From assembly GCF_021922985.1 (NCBI RefSeq), contig NZ_CP040788.1:2666001-2730000 (forward strand): DNA of 64,000 nucleotides. The letters run 5' to 3'. The translations under genes and the position numbers were made by a program. Each line of letters starts with the position of its first letter. The stretch's first letter is position 1. Shown here piece by piece: positions 1 through 10,914 of this stretch. The notes under the pieces are model-generated. The model had not been told where the DNA came from. It was given only the letters and a program-made list of their open reading frames with translations, and did not search any database. This stretch comes from Clavibacter michiganensis subsp. tessellarius. Its GTDB lineage: Bacteria > Actinomycetota > Actinomycetes > Actinomycetales > Microbacteriaceae.

Positions 1-135
1 GGATCCGCGAACGTGCCCGTCGCGATGGCCGCGGGCACCATGGCGGGCGCGATGGCGAACGCCGACATGGTGACGGAGGACGTGGCCGCCGCGGTCGCGA
101 TGGCGGACGCCGTGCCCGCGGGCGCCGCCCGGTAG
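1..135 (+). CDS. C-terminal end of a thioredoxin-reductase-like NAD(P)/FAD oxidoreductase (partial)
   Basis: Frame 1 is open from the window edge to a TAG at 133-135, giving 44 residues. They contain ANVPVAMAAGTMAG followed by ANADMVTEDV. This resembles the last helix of actinobacterial thioredoxin-reductase-like flavoproteins, where a GN-V-dp...AA-G--A--IN-dLv-eDv segment closes the FAD domain. No catalytic part is visible, so the substrate is unknown. The gene runs in the same direction as clpB and ends 66 bp before it, but the HspR operator between them argues for separate control. The call rests on a short tail only; the opposite strand gives a hydrophobic reading without a start. Confidence 0.5.
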   Translation, partial: GSANVPVAMAAGTMAGAMANADMVTEDVAAAVAMADAVPAGAAR

Positions 136-159
136 CGGTCGACGCCTGCCACGCGTAAA

Positions 160-180
160 CTTGAGTCACTCAGACTCAAG
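160..180 (+). promoter_or_regulatory. HAIR element (HspR operator) upstream of clpB
   Basis: A perfect inverted repeat CTTGAGT-N7-ACTCAAG ends 20 bp before the clpB start. This is exactly the HspR-associated inverted repeat known from Streptomyces and Mycobacterium dnaK and clpB promoters. It implies repression by HspR and release on heat shock. hspR itself is not in this window. Confidence 0.95.
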
Positions 181-200
181 TACGTGAGGGAAGGAACGCA

Positions 201-2393
<2,193 letters not shown>

Positions 2394-2401
2394 CCCGGAC
2401 G

Positions 2402-2443
2402 CGGCCCGCGGCGCGCTCCTCGCCGGGAGCGCGCCGCGGGCCG
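2402..2443. terminator. Strong hairpin between convergent clpB and alpha-galactosidase genes
   Basis: An 18-bp perfect inverted repeat with a 6-nt loop (arms begin CGGCCCGCGG and end CCGCGGGCCG) starts 9 bp after the clpB stop. It has no T tract, as is common in high-GC actinobacteria, and could serve both converging genes. Confidence 0.8.
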
Positions 2444-2494
2444 TCGTCGTGTGCGTCGCGGTCGCGGTCGCGGTCGGGGCCTGCGGCTCGCGGA

Positions 2495-4678
2495 TCAGAC
2501 CGCCGTCACCCGCAGGATCGCGATCGACTCCGGCAGCATCGCCGGTGCGTGCAGGCCCGACGCGGCCAGCGCGCGGCCGGTGAGCTCGACGCCGTCCCAC
2601 CAGGCCGGGGCCGTGAAGCCGGGCTCGGGGGTGCCGACGCGCACGGGCTCCACGCGGTAGCGGCGCTCGGGATCCAGGCCCGGCAGCAGGAAGCGGCCGC
2701 GCGGGGAGACCTCGGAGCGGCCGATCGACGCGAGGAAGAACAGCGCGGAAGCGGCGTCCGGCGCGACGGCGCCGTGGACCAGCAGCGTGGGGTCGCTCCC
2801 GTCGGCGCGCACGACCGTGCCCGTGTGCATCAGCGCGCGCTCCTCCTTGTAGAGGGCGATCCACGCGGCGAGGTCGGCGTTCTCCTCCTCGGTGGCCTGC
2901 GCCAGGTCCCACTCGATTCCGAGGTGGCCGTACAGCGCCGAGCCCGCGCGGAACGCGAGGCGGTGCGCGCGGCCGGTGGTGTGGCTGACGCCCGAGGCGA
3001 TGTGCGAGCCCATCAGCTCCGGCGGGAGGAGCTGCATGGTCCAGCGCATCATCTGCTGGCGGTCGAGCGGGTCGATGCAGTCGGAGACCCACACGCGGTC
3101 GGTGCGCTCGAGCACGCCGAGGTCGACACGGGCGCCGCCGGATGCGCACGCCTCGATCTCGAGGCCGGGGAAGCGCGCCCGCAGCTCGTCCATGAGCCGG
3201 TACGCCGCGAGCGTCTGCCGGTGCACGCCCGCCTCGCCGCGCGGGTGGACGCCGGCGTCGACGAGGTCGCGGTTGTGGTCCCACTTCACGTAGGCGATGT
3301 CGTGGGCGCTGAGGATCGCGGTCATCCGCTCGAGCACGTAGGCGTACGCCTCCGGGATCACGAGGTCGAGCACCTGCTGGTCGCGGGCCCGGCGGGGGAG
3401 GCGGCCGCCGGTGGCCATGATCCACTCCGGATGCGCGCGCGCCAGGTCGGAGTCCTCGTTCACCATCTCCGGCTCGAACCAGAGACCGAACTCCATGCCG
3501 AGGCCCGTGACGTGGTCGACGATCGGGTCGAGCCCGTCGGGCCACACGGTCTCGTCGACGTACCAGTCGCCGAGGCCGGCGTGGTCGTCGCGGCGGTGGC
3601 GGAACCAGCCGTCGTCGAGCACGTAGCGCTCCACTCCGAGGGCGGCGGCGCGATCCGCGAGGTCCGTCAGGCGCGCGAGGTCGTGGTCGAAGTAGACGGC
3701 CTCCCAGACGTTGATCGTCATGGGCCGGTCGCGGCGCGGGTGGGAGTCGCGGGCGCGCAGGAAGCGGTGGAAGCGGGCGGCCTGGTCGTCGAGGCCGTGC
3801 CCGAACGCCGCGTAGACCCAGGGGCTCGCGTACGCCTCGTCGCGGGCGAGGCGCACCTCGCCGGGCAGGAGGAGCTCGCCGCCGCCGATCACCTGGCGGC
3901 CCGTGGAGAGGCGCTCGGCGTAGTGGCGATGGTTGCCGCTGAACGCGACGTGCACGCCGCGCACGTCGCCGTGGCGGAAGCCGAAGCCGGGCGTGCCGAC
4001 GGAGAGGAGGGTCGCGGCGTCGGGCCCGGTGCGGCCCTTGCGGCCCTCGCGCTCGTGGATCCCGACGACGAGCTCCCGGCGCTGCGGCGTGCGCTCGAGG
4101 CCCCAGCGTCCGGCGAAGTCGAGGATCTCGCGGGCCTCGGCCGGGAGCGGCAGCGCGAGCTGGAGGGCGCCGACGGAGTAGACGTCGTCGCGCAGATTGC
4201 GGACCTCGGCGCGCATCCGGACGAGGCCGGACGGCAGCAGCTCGACGTCCATGCCGAGCGCGAGGCCGGCGGCGTCGTCGACCGCGTCGACGTGCACGAG
4301 CGCGGGGCCGGCGGACGCGGATCCGGGCCGGCCGTCGACGCCCGACGGGAGCGGGGAGCCGTCGACGGTCGCGGCCGTGACGCGGAACATCGGCGACCAG
4401 TCGGCGCCGTCGCGGTGCCCCTCGAGGCCGGGCTTGCCCATCCACGACGTGTGCGCCTCGGGCAGGATCGAGAGCCGCACGGGCGTGTCCGCGATGCTGC
4501 CCACGATCGGCTCGACCGACGCGCGCACCAGCGTCTCGAGGTCGGCCGCGGTCGTCTCGCCGAGGTCCGCGCCCCAGTGCACGACGGCCGGGAGGCGCCC
4601 GTCGACGAGGTCGAGGACCAGCGAGACGCCGGAGGCCCGGAGGTGGAGGAGGGCGGAGGGGACGGCGGTGTCGGACAT
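2495..4678 (-). CDS. Alpha-galactosidase, GH36
   Basis: Hydrolyses terminal alpha-1,6-galactose from raffinose-type sugars or galactomannan fragments. The 727-residue length fits bacterial GH36. An N-terminal beta-sandwich precedes a (beta/alpha)8 barrel that begins near WEAVYFDHD. The nucleophile is the Asp of KWDHNRD and the acid/base is the Asp of SDCIDPLDR; DDGWF and WFEPEMV are further family motifs. No signal peptide is visible, so it is probably cytoplasmic. The ATG follows a GAGGAG ribosome site. It stands alone, convergent with clpB, with no transporter beside it, so uptake must be encoded elsewhere. Confidence 0.93.
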   Translation of the reverse strand: MSDTAVPSALLHLRASGVSLVLDLVDGRLPAVVHWGADLGETTAADLETLVRASVEPIVGSIADTPVRLSILPEAHTSWMGKPGLEGHRDGADWSPMFRVTAATVDGSPLPSGVDGRPGSASAGPALVHVDAVDDAAGLALGMDVELLPSGLVRMRAEVRNLRDDVYSVGALQLALPLPAEAREILDFAGRWGLERTPQRRELVVGIHEREGRKGRTGPDAATLLSVGTPGFGFRHGDVRGVHVAFSGNHRHYAERLSTGRQVIGGGELLLPGEVRLARDEAYASPWVYAAFGHGLDDQAARFHRFLRARDSHPRRDRPMTINVWEAVYFDHDLARLTDLADRAAALGVERYVLDDGWFRHRRDDHAGLGDWYVDETVWPDGLDPIVDHVTGLGMEFGLWFEPEMVNEDSDLARAHPEWIMATGGRLPRRARDQQVLDLVIPEAYAYVLERMTAILSAHDIAYVKWDHNRDLVDAGVHPRGEAGVHRQTLAAYRLMDELRARFPGLEIEACASGGARVDLGVLERTDRVWVSDCIDPLDRQQMMRWTMQLLPPELMGSHIASGVSHTTGRAHRLAFRAGSALYGHLGIEWDLAQATEEENADLAAWIALYKEERALMHTGTVVRADGSDPTLLVHGAVAPDAASALFFLASIGRSEVSPRGRFLLPGLDPERRYRVEPVRVGTPEPGFTAPAWWDGVELTGRALAASGLHAPAMLPESIAILRVTAV

Positions 4679-4744
4679 GGGGCTCCTCGCGTCGGTGCGG
4701 GTGGGGACGGATCCATCCTCCCGTGCCGGCGCGGGTGCGCGCGC

Positions 4745-5113
4745 CTAGTCCAGGTCCTCGAGCCCGGGGACGGCCGTGCCGTCCTGCCGGTCGGCGGTCA
4801 CGCTCGTGCTCGACTGCGACTGGCGTGCGCGCACGGAGATCGCGCGGATCCGCTCCACGGCCTCCGGGTCGCGCAGCTCGTCCTCCGCGGGGCCGGCCTG
4901 CTCCACCACGATCTGGCTGGCCGGGCCGATGAGGATCTCCACCTCGCCCACGCCGCCCTCGGGCAGCCGGACGGGCACCGTCACGGTCGCCGCCGCCATG
5001 CCCTCCCGGGCGAGCGCCTGCGCGCACTCGACCACGGCGCGGGCGATGTCGTCGCCCGTCAGGTAGCGGCCGTCGGCGTAGTGGATGGTGTGCACGCTCT
5101 CAGTGAAGGCCAT
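4745..5113 (-). CDS. Conserved hypothetical protein, 122 aa
   Basis: I do not recognise a family. The protein is acidic and soluble, without signal peptide or membrane segment. The first half (YADGRYLTGDDIARAVVECAQALA, then VTVPVRLPEGGVGEVEILIGPASQI) reads as alternating helix and strand. The C-terminal third is charged and probably disordered (SQSSTSVTADRQDG). Codon use matches the neighbours, with strong G/C in third positions, which supports real coding. It lies just upstream of the alpha-galactosidase gene on the same strand with a 66-bp gap; co-transcription is possible but not shown. Confidence 0.7.
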   Translation of the reverse strand: MAFTESVHTIHYADGRYLTGDDIARAVVECAQALAREGMAAATVTVPVRLPEGGVGEVEILIGPASQIVVEQAGPAEDELRDPEAVERIRAISVRARQSQSSTSVTADRQDGTAVPGLEDLD

Positions 5114-5172
5114 CGCCCGCCGGTCGCCTAGGGGCTTGTCGCCAGCGGACAGCGGGTGGAGGGTCCGCCCCG

Positions 5173-5205
5173 CGCGATGGCCGCGCGATGGCCGCGCGAT
5201 GGCCG
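5173..5205 (+). repeat. Three tandem copies of an 11-bp unit
   Basis: CGCGATGGCCG is repeated three times without interruption in the spacer between two divergent genes, about 50 bp before the aldo/keto reductase promoter. The unit is not a multiple of three, and translations through it are arginine/alanine-rich nonsense, so it lies outside coding sequence. Confidence 0.8.
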
Positions 5206-5253
5206 CGCGCCGCCGCCCGGGCCGGCCGCGCAGGTCGCGCCGGCCGCCCTCGC

Positions 5254-5259
5254 TACGCT
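5254..5259 (+). promoter_or_regulatory. -10 element of a probable leaderless mRNA
   Basis: TACGCT (TANNNT) ends 6 bp before the ATG of the aldo/keto reductase, and no Shine-Dalgarno sequence is present. Transcription would start at or next to the start codon. Confidence 0.55.
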
Positions 5260-5265
5260 CGGCGG

Positions 5266-6270
<1,005 letters not shown>

Positions 6271-6277
6271 TCCGCGG

Positions 6278-7483
6278 ATGACGGACGCGCCCGCCCCCTC
6301 CCCCCTCGCCGACCGCGTCGCGCGCCTGCTCGACGCGCAGGGCGTCGTCGACGGCCACGACGACCTCGCCTGGGCGCTCCGCGAGCGCGCCGTGCGGGAG
6401 GGCGGCCGGGGCGCGTCCGTCGGCGACGACGTGCTCGCCCGGCTCGCGGTGGAGGACGCGGTGCCCGGCCTGCACACCGACCTGCCCCGGCTCGCGCGCG
6501 GCCGCGTGTCGGCCCAGTTCTGGTCGGTGTGGGTGCCCGACCTGCCCGACGTGGATCCGGTGCGCTCCACCCTCGAGCAGATCGACGTGGTGCGCCGCCT
6601 CGTGGCCGCGCACCCGGACCGGCTCGCGCTCGCCGTGACGGCCGACGACGTGGACCGCGTCGTCGCGTCGGGCCGCATCGCGTCGCTGCTCGGCATGGAG
6701 GGCGGCCACTCGATCGGCGGCTCCCTCGGCGTGCTGCGGGCGATGCGCGCGCTCGGGGTGCGCTACATGACGCTCACGCACAACGCGAACGTGGCCTGGG
6801 CCGACTCGGCCACCGACGCGCCCGTGCTGCACGGGCTGAGCCCCGCGGGCGAGCGCGTCGTGGCGGAGATGGAGCGGATCGGCATGCTCGTCGACCTCTC
6901 GCACGTGTCGGCCGACGTGATGCGGCACGCGCTGCGGATCGCCCGGCGACCCGTGCTGTTCTCGCACTCGGGGGCGCGCGCCGCGTGCGACGTGCCGCGC
7001 AACGTGCCCGACGACGTGCTCGCGTCGCTGCCGGCGAACGGCGGCGTCTGCATGGCGACCTTCGTGCCGCAGTTCGTGTCGCCCGCGGTCGCCGACTGGC
7101 ACGACGCGACGCTGGCGCTCGCCGTGGCCGAGGGCGTGGACCCGCGCGACCACGAGGGCGTGCAGGCCGTGGCCGCGCGGCGCCCGGGGGAGCGGCCGCG
7201 CGCGACGCTCGCCGACGTCGTGCGGCACGTGGAGCGGATCCGCGAGGTCGCCGGATCCCGGCACGTGGGCCTCGGCGGCGACTACGACGGCATCGACCGC
7301 ACGCCCGACGGGCTCGAGGACGTGTCGCGGTACCCGGCGCTCATCGCCGCGCTGGCCGAGCGCGGCTGGTCGGACGATGACCTCCGGGCGCTCGCGGGCG
7401 GCAACGCGCTGCGCGTGCTCCGGGCCGCGGACGCCGACGACGAGGTGGCGCGCGGGCCGGCGGACGCGGGGGAGCTGGCGTGA
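6278..7483 (+). CDS. Membrane-dipeptidase family (M19) zinc peptidase
   Basis: Cleaves dipeptides, including L-D or beta-lactam-like substrates in characterised members. The 401-residue length is typical. Metal ligands are visible in order: His and Asp in VVDGHDDLAW, the bridging Glu in LLGMEGGHS, and His in SHSGARA and LSHVSADVM. The final GLGGDYDGIDRTPDGL is the substrate-binding motif. No signal peptide is seen, so unlike mammalian renal dipeptidase it is likely cytosolic. It overlaps the following GNAT gene by 4 bp (GTGA), so the two are translationally coupled. Confidence 0.92.
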   Translation: MTDAPAPSPLADRVARLLDAQGVVDGHDDLAWALRERAVREGGRGASVGDDVLARLAVEDAVPGLHTDLPRLARGRVSAQFWSVWVPDLPDVDPVRSTLEQIDVVRRLVAAHPDRLALAVTADDVDRVVASGRIASLLGMEGGHSIGGSLGVLRAMRALGVRYMTLTHNANVAWADSATDAPVLHGLSPAGERVVAEMERIGMLVDLSHVSADVMRHALRIARRPVLFSHSGARAACDVPRNVPDDVLASLPANGGVCMATFVPQFVSPAVADWHDATLALAVAEGVDPRDHEGVQAVAARRPGERPRATLADVVRHVERIREVAGSRHVGLGGDYDGIDRTPDGLEDVSRYPALIAALAERGWSDDDLRALAGGNALRVLRAADADDEVARGPADAGELA

Positions 7484-8388
7484 GCGGGGGATCGGCGGGC
7501 GCAGCCGGTGCCGGTGCCGTAGAGCCCGCCTCGGTCGCCGCCGCGTCCGCCTCGGCCGGTGGCGGCGCCGTCGCCGCGATGGACCCGCGCGCGGCCGCCG
7601 CCCTGCTCGACGACCTCGCCGACCGCGGCTGGCCCGCCGAGCACCGCGAGCGGCACGGCGGCTGGATCCTCCGCGCGGCCGGCGGCGTCACCAAGCGCGC
7701 CAACTCGGCGCTGCCGGCGGGACCGGTCGACGATCCCGCCGCCGCCCTCGACCACGCCGAGGCCTTCGCGCGGGATCACGGCATCGCCGCGTGCGTGCAG
7801 GTGTCGCCCGCGTCCGAGCCCGCCGACCTGGCGGCGCTGCTGGCCGCCCGCGGGTACGCCCCCGCGGCCCGGACGCTCGTGCAGGTCCAGGACGCGACGG
7901 CGGTCGTCGACGCGCTCGGGGCGGCTGATGCGCGCGGTGCGTCGGCCGCGCTCGGTGCGGGCGGCGCGCTCGACCCGGGCCTCGTCGTGACGGTCGACGA
8001 CGCCCCCGACGACGCCTGGCTCGACGCGTGGTGGAGCGTCGACGGGCGCGGCGGATCCGCGGAGCGCGACGTCGCGCGGCGGATCCTCGTGCGCGGCCCG
8101 GCGCTGTACGCGGCGGTCCGCGCCGGCGACCGCGTCCTCGCGACCGCCCGGCTCGCGCTCGTCGACGGCTGGGGCGGCCTCTTCGCGGTCGCCACCCGTC
8201 CGGAGGCCCGGCGCCGCGGCCTGTCGCGCGCGGCCATGGGCGCGGCCGTCCGCGTCGGGCTCGACCGCGGGATCACCGGGCTGTGGCTCCAGGTCGTCGA
8301 GGAGAACGCGGGTGCGCGGGCGCTCTACGCGCGGCTCGGCTTCAGGACCGCCTCGCGCTACGAGTACTGGACGCGGCCGGGCGCCTGA
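7480..8388 (+). CDS. GNAT-family N-acetyltransferase
   Basis: 302 residues. The C-terminal half is a clear GNAT fold: VATRPEARRRGLSRAAMG is the acetyl-CoA-binding loop (R-x-x-G type) and VVEENAGARALYARLGF is the closing motif before the last strand. The N-terminal half (EHRERHGGWILRAAGGVTKRANSALP, then DHAEAFARDHGIAACVQVSP) resembles the degenerate first domain of tandem GNAT proteins. About 35 alanine/glycine-rich residues precede the first domain; a later start at the internal ATG (MDPRAAA) is possible. Acceptor unknown. It is coupled to the dipeptidase, so an amino-acid or peptide acceptor is an inference. Confidence 0.85.
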   Translation: MSGGSAGAAGAGAVEPASVAAASASAGGGAVAAMDPRAAAALLDDLADRGWPAEHRERHGGWILRAAGGVTKRANSALPAGPVDDPAAALDHAEAFARDHGIAACVQVSPASEPADLAALLAARGYAPAARTLVQVQDATAVVDALGAADARGASAALGAGGALDPGLVVTVDDAPDDAWLDAWWSVDGRGGSAERDVARRILVRGPALYAAVRAGDRVLATARLALVDGWGGLFAVATRPEARRRGLSRAAMGAAVRVGLDRGITGLWLQVVEENAGARALYARLGFRTASRYEYWTRPGA

Positions 8389-8409
8389 CCCGCGGCCCCG
8401 AGCCGCGGG
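8389..8409. terminator. Short GC hairpin between convergent genes
   Basis: CCCGCGG-N7-CCGCGGG begins directly after the GNAT stop codon and faces the end of the DUF2207 gene. It probably ends transcription from both sides. There is no T tract. Confidence 0.55.
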
Positions 8410-8422
8410 CCCCGAGCCGGCG

Positions 8423-10300
8423 TCAGACCCCGCCGCCCCCGCCTCCTCCACCGCCGCCGCCGGAGGTCGTCCCTCCCGTGGATCCGCCGCTCGTGCTCGA
8501 CCCCGAGTACGCGCCGCCCATGCTGGAGGACACCGACCCGAGGCTCGACGCGAACACGGCCGGCGCGAACGGCGTGCTGCCGGAGTACCAGACCGGCTCG
8601 CGCCGCTGGTGCTCGTAGCGCCGCCCGAGCTCGTCGCCCCACTCCCGCTCCTGGCCGAACAGGGCGGCGTACGGCAGCAGCTCCTCGGTGAGGCGCAGCA
8701 TGTCGCGGTCGTCGCGCGGGAGGTCGGCGCGCAGGGCGCCCTCGGGCGACTGCAGCATCCGGATCCGGTCGGCCTCGGCCAGCCGGATGAACTCCTCCAA
8801 CCCGCGCAGGTGGTCGCGCAGCGCCACGCCGCGCTCGGTCAGCGGGTGCTTCACGACCGCGACGATCGTCACGCCGAGCGCGAGCGCGGCCGCCACGAGG
8901 AACGCGATCACGATCGGCCCGCCGTACGCGTCCACGAGCGACAGCACGGCGAACGCGATGGCCGCCGCCATGCCGATCGACGCGGCGACGAGCAGCAGCA
9001 CGATCGCGGTCACGGGCAGCGGCTTCCGCAGCCCGTCGGCCAGTGTGCGCTTCCGCACGGACGCCATCACCTTCTGGATCCGCGTGGCCGCGTGCGCATC
9101 CGTGCGCTTCAGGTCCGTGACGGTGCCGGCCCCCGCGCCGTCACCGAAGACCGCGGCGACGAAGCCGCGCTCGTCCGGGTCCGTGACGCGCGACGGATCC
9201 ACCAGCTCGAGCGCGAACGACGGCTTCCCCGTGCCGTCGCGCTCCAGGATCCGCACGGCGCCGCGCACCGCGAGGTCGAGCAGGAGCGCGGTCGTCGCGC
9301 GCGCGGCGGAGCCCGAGACCACCGCGGAGACGAGGAGGCCGACGCCCTCCGGCGGGTCGTACTCGGCGACGATCGTGCCGCGGCCGGGCGCGTCCGACAG
9401 GCGGCGGCGCCGCAGCACGACCGCGCCGACGGCGGCGGCCACGGCGAGCAGCGCGCCCGCGAGCGACAGCGACGGCCACGGCGCCGCGAGGAAGGAGGAG
9501 TCGCGCGCGGTGAAGGTGCCGCGCTCGAAGCCGATGGACAGGCTGAGGTTCTCGCGCGGGCCGAGGTCCGTCGCGGTCGCCGTGAAGCCCGTGTCGGTGC
9601 GGGTGATGTACGCCGGGCCGTCGGCGCCCGCGGGCCCGGCCGCCGCGTCCGCCCCGCCGGTGAGTCGGCCGAGGAGCTCCGGCGCGATCTCGACGGTCGC
9701 CGTCACCCGCCCGAACGGCTGCGCCCAGCCCAGGCCGTTGACGTCCCAGTAGAACTCGTCGGCGTCCGTGTCGGCGAAGGAGCGCGTGACGTCGCGCTGC
9801 TCGTAGTCGACGACGTAGGTCTGCTCGCCCCGCACGAACCCGTCGTCGGCGATGGTGAGCACGGTCGCGCCGTCCTCCGACTCGGTGTCGAAGGCGCGCG
9901 GGGCGCCGGATCCGTCCGTCACGGAGAGCACGCGGAGGGCGGTGGGGTGGCCGTCGTAGTCCCGCACGAGCTCGCGGCGGATCCCGCGGTTCTGGTCCCG
10001 GTCGGGGAACTCGGCCACGAGCGTCTCGGTGGTGCGGAGCACGGAGCGGCCGTCGGCATCGGCCGACAGCCGGTAGACGGCGTCGAAGGACCGGAAGGAG
10101 AAGTCGTCCACGTCGGCGTGCGCGGGCGCGGCGAGCCCGAGCGGGATCGCGAGCGCGGTCAGCAGGGCGGCGATGAGCGCGAGGCGGATGCGGGCGGCGC
10201 GGTCGGCGGTCCCGCCGCGGCCCGCCTCGCCGATCCTGCCGGCCGTCGTGACCCGATGCGCGGCACCGTCTCGGCGGCCGAACCCGACGCGGTCACGCAT
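8423..10300 (-). CDS. DUF2207 domain membrane protein
   Basis: Predicted envelope protein of unknown function, 625 residues from the ATG giving MRDRVGFG. This ATG overlaps the end of the upstream gene by 8 bp; an earlier in-frame ATG would read far into that gene. A signal segment (LALIAALLTALAIPLGLAAPAHA) is followed by the extracytoplasmic DUF2207 domain with FDAVYRLSADADGRSVLRTTETLV and EFPDRDQNRGIRRELVRDYDGH. A membrane helix lies near residues 290-310 and two more after PLPVTAIVLLLVAA. The protein ends in a run of about 12 glycines, a common tail in this family. It is probably in an operon with the 113-residue protein upstream. Confidence 0.88.
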   Translation of the reverse strand: MRDRVGFGRRDGAAHRVTTAGRIGEAGRGGTADRAARIRLALIAALLTALAIPLGLAAPAHADVDDFSFRSFDAVYRLSADADGRSVLRTTETLVAEFPDRDQNRGIRRELVRDYDGHPTALRVLSVTDGSGAPRAFDTESEDGATVLTIADDGFVRGEQTYVVDYEQRDVTRSFADTDADEFYWDVNGLGWAQPFGRVTATVEIAPELLGRLTGGADAAAGPAGADGPAYITRTDTGFTATATDLGPRENLSLSIGFERGTFTARDSSFLAAPWPSLSLAGALLAVAAAVGAVVLRRRRLSDAPGRGTIVAEYDPPEGVGLLVSAVVSGSAARATTALLLDLAVRGAVRILERDGTGKPSFALELVDPSRVTDPDERGFVAAVFGDGAGAGTVTDLKRTDAHAATRIQKVMASVRKRTLADGLRKPLPVTAIVLLLVAASIGMAAAIAFAVLSLVDAYGGPIVIAFLVAAALALGVTIVAVVKHPLTERGVALRDHLRGLEEFIRLAEADRIRMLQSPEGALRADLPRDDRDMLRLTEELLPYAALFGQEREWGDELGRRYEHQRREPVWYSGSTPFAPAVFASSLGSVSSSMGGAYSGSSTSGGSTGGTTSGGGGGGGGGGGV

Positions 10301-10634
10301 CGGCCGACCTCGCGTCGACCAGCTGCCAGTCCGCGGCGAACGCCCGCGCGCTCCGCGTCTCCAGCTCGAGCCGGGCGCGCTGGAGCAGCCGGTCCGCCTC
10401 CACGAGGTTCCCGGCATCCCGGCGCAGGACCTCGCGGCCCGTGTCGATGCGCCGCACGACGAGCTGGGCCTCCCGGCCGAGGTCGCTCACCTCCGCGCCG
10501 ACCACGGCGGACAGGATCGCGCCGGCCGCGCGGAGCGCCCGCCGGATCGGCCGCCGCGGCCCCGGCTCGAGCCGTGCCTCGAGGACCTCGGCGGCGACCG
10601 CCTCGTCCTCCCCGTGCGCATCCGACGTCGTCAT
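10293..10634 (-). CDS. Small hypothetical protein in operon with DUF2207 gene
   Basis: 113 residues, not recognised. It is hydrophilic and helix-rich, with many Arg, Glu and Ala (EVSDLGREAQLVVRRIDTGREVLRRDAGNLVEADRLLQRARLELETRSARAFAADWQLVDA) and one short hydrophobic stretch (ALRAAGAILSAVVGAE). It has no signal peptide. A GAGGGGAGC ribosome site precedes the ATG. Its last 8 bp overlap the start of the DUF2207 gene, so the two proteins are made together; a cytoplasmic partner of the membrane protein is an inference. It is not LemA, the usual neighbour of DUF2207 genes elsewhere. Confidence 0.75.
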   Translation of the reverse strand: MTTSDAHGEDEAVAAEVLEARLEPGPRRPIRRALRAAGAILSAVVGAEVSDLGREAQLVVRRIDTGREVLRRDAGNLVEADRLLQRARLELETRSARAFAADWQLVDARSADA

Positions 10635-10829
10635 CGTGCTCCCCTCGCGCGACCCCCGTCGCCCCTGGAGTCAACCACGCGGGGGCTCCGCCGGCAGGGT
10701 CGCGGCGTCGGCCGCCGGCACCGCGTCCGCGGACCGCCGCTCCGGCCCTGCCGCCGCGCGGGCCGTGACGAGCGGGCCGGACGGGGCGGACGCAGCGGGG
10801 ACGGGGCCATGTCCCCATCCCAACGGAAC

Positions 10830-10877
10830 GGGGCCGCCCGGTCGTCCCCCACGAGGGGGAATCGTCCGGGCGGCCCC
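10830..10877 (-). terminator. Nested hairpin downstream of the DUF1906 gene
   Basis: Outer arms GGGGCCGCCCGG and CCGGGCGGCCCC (12 bp, perfect) enclose a second perfect stem TCCCCC-ACGA-GGGGGA. The structure lies 38 bp after the stop codon of the minus-strand gene. Confidence 0.75.
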
Positions 10878-10914
10878 GAGGGTCGCGGATGCGGTGCCGC
10901 TGGCGCGCCGTGGA

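Noticed and set aside
5188..5265. Earlier ATG for the aldo/keto reductase
   Set aside because: The 26 extra residues are encoded by an 11-bp tandem repeat and the promoter. Homology begins after MTYVAHPDRY.
8423..8465. Poly-glycine tail of the DUF2207 protein as a frameshift artefact
   Set aside because: Gly runs at the C-terminus are usual in this family, and the codons are mixed GGN, not a homopolymer slip.
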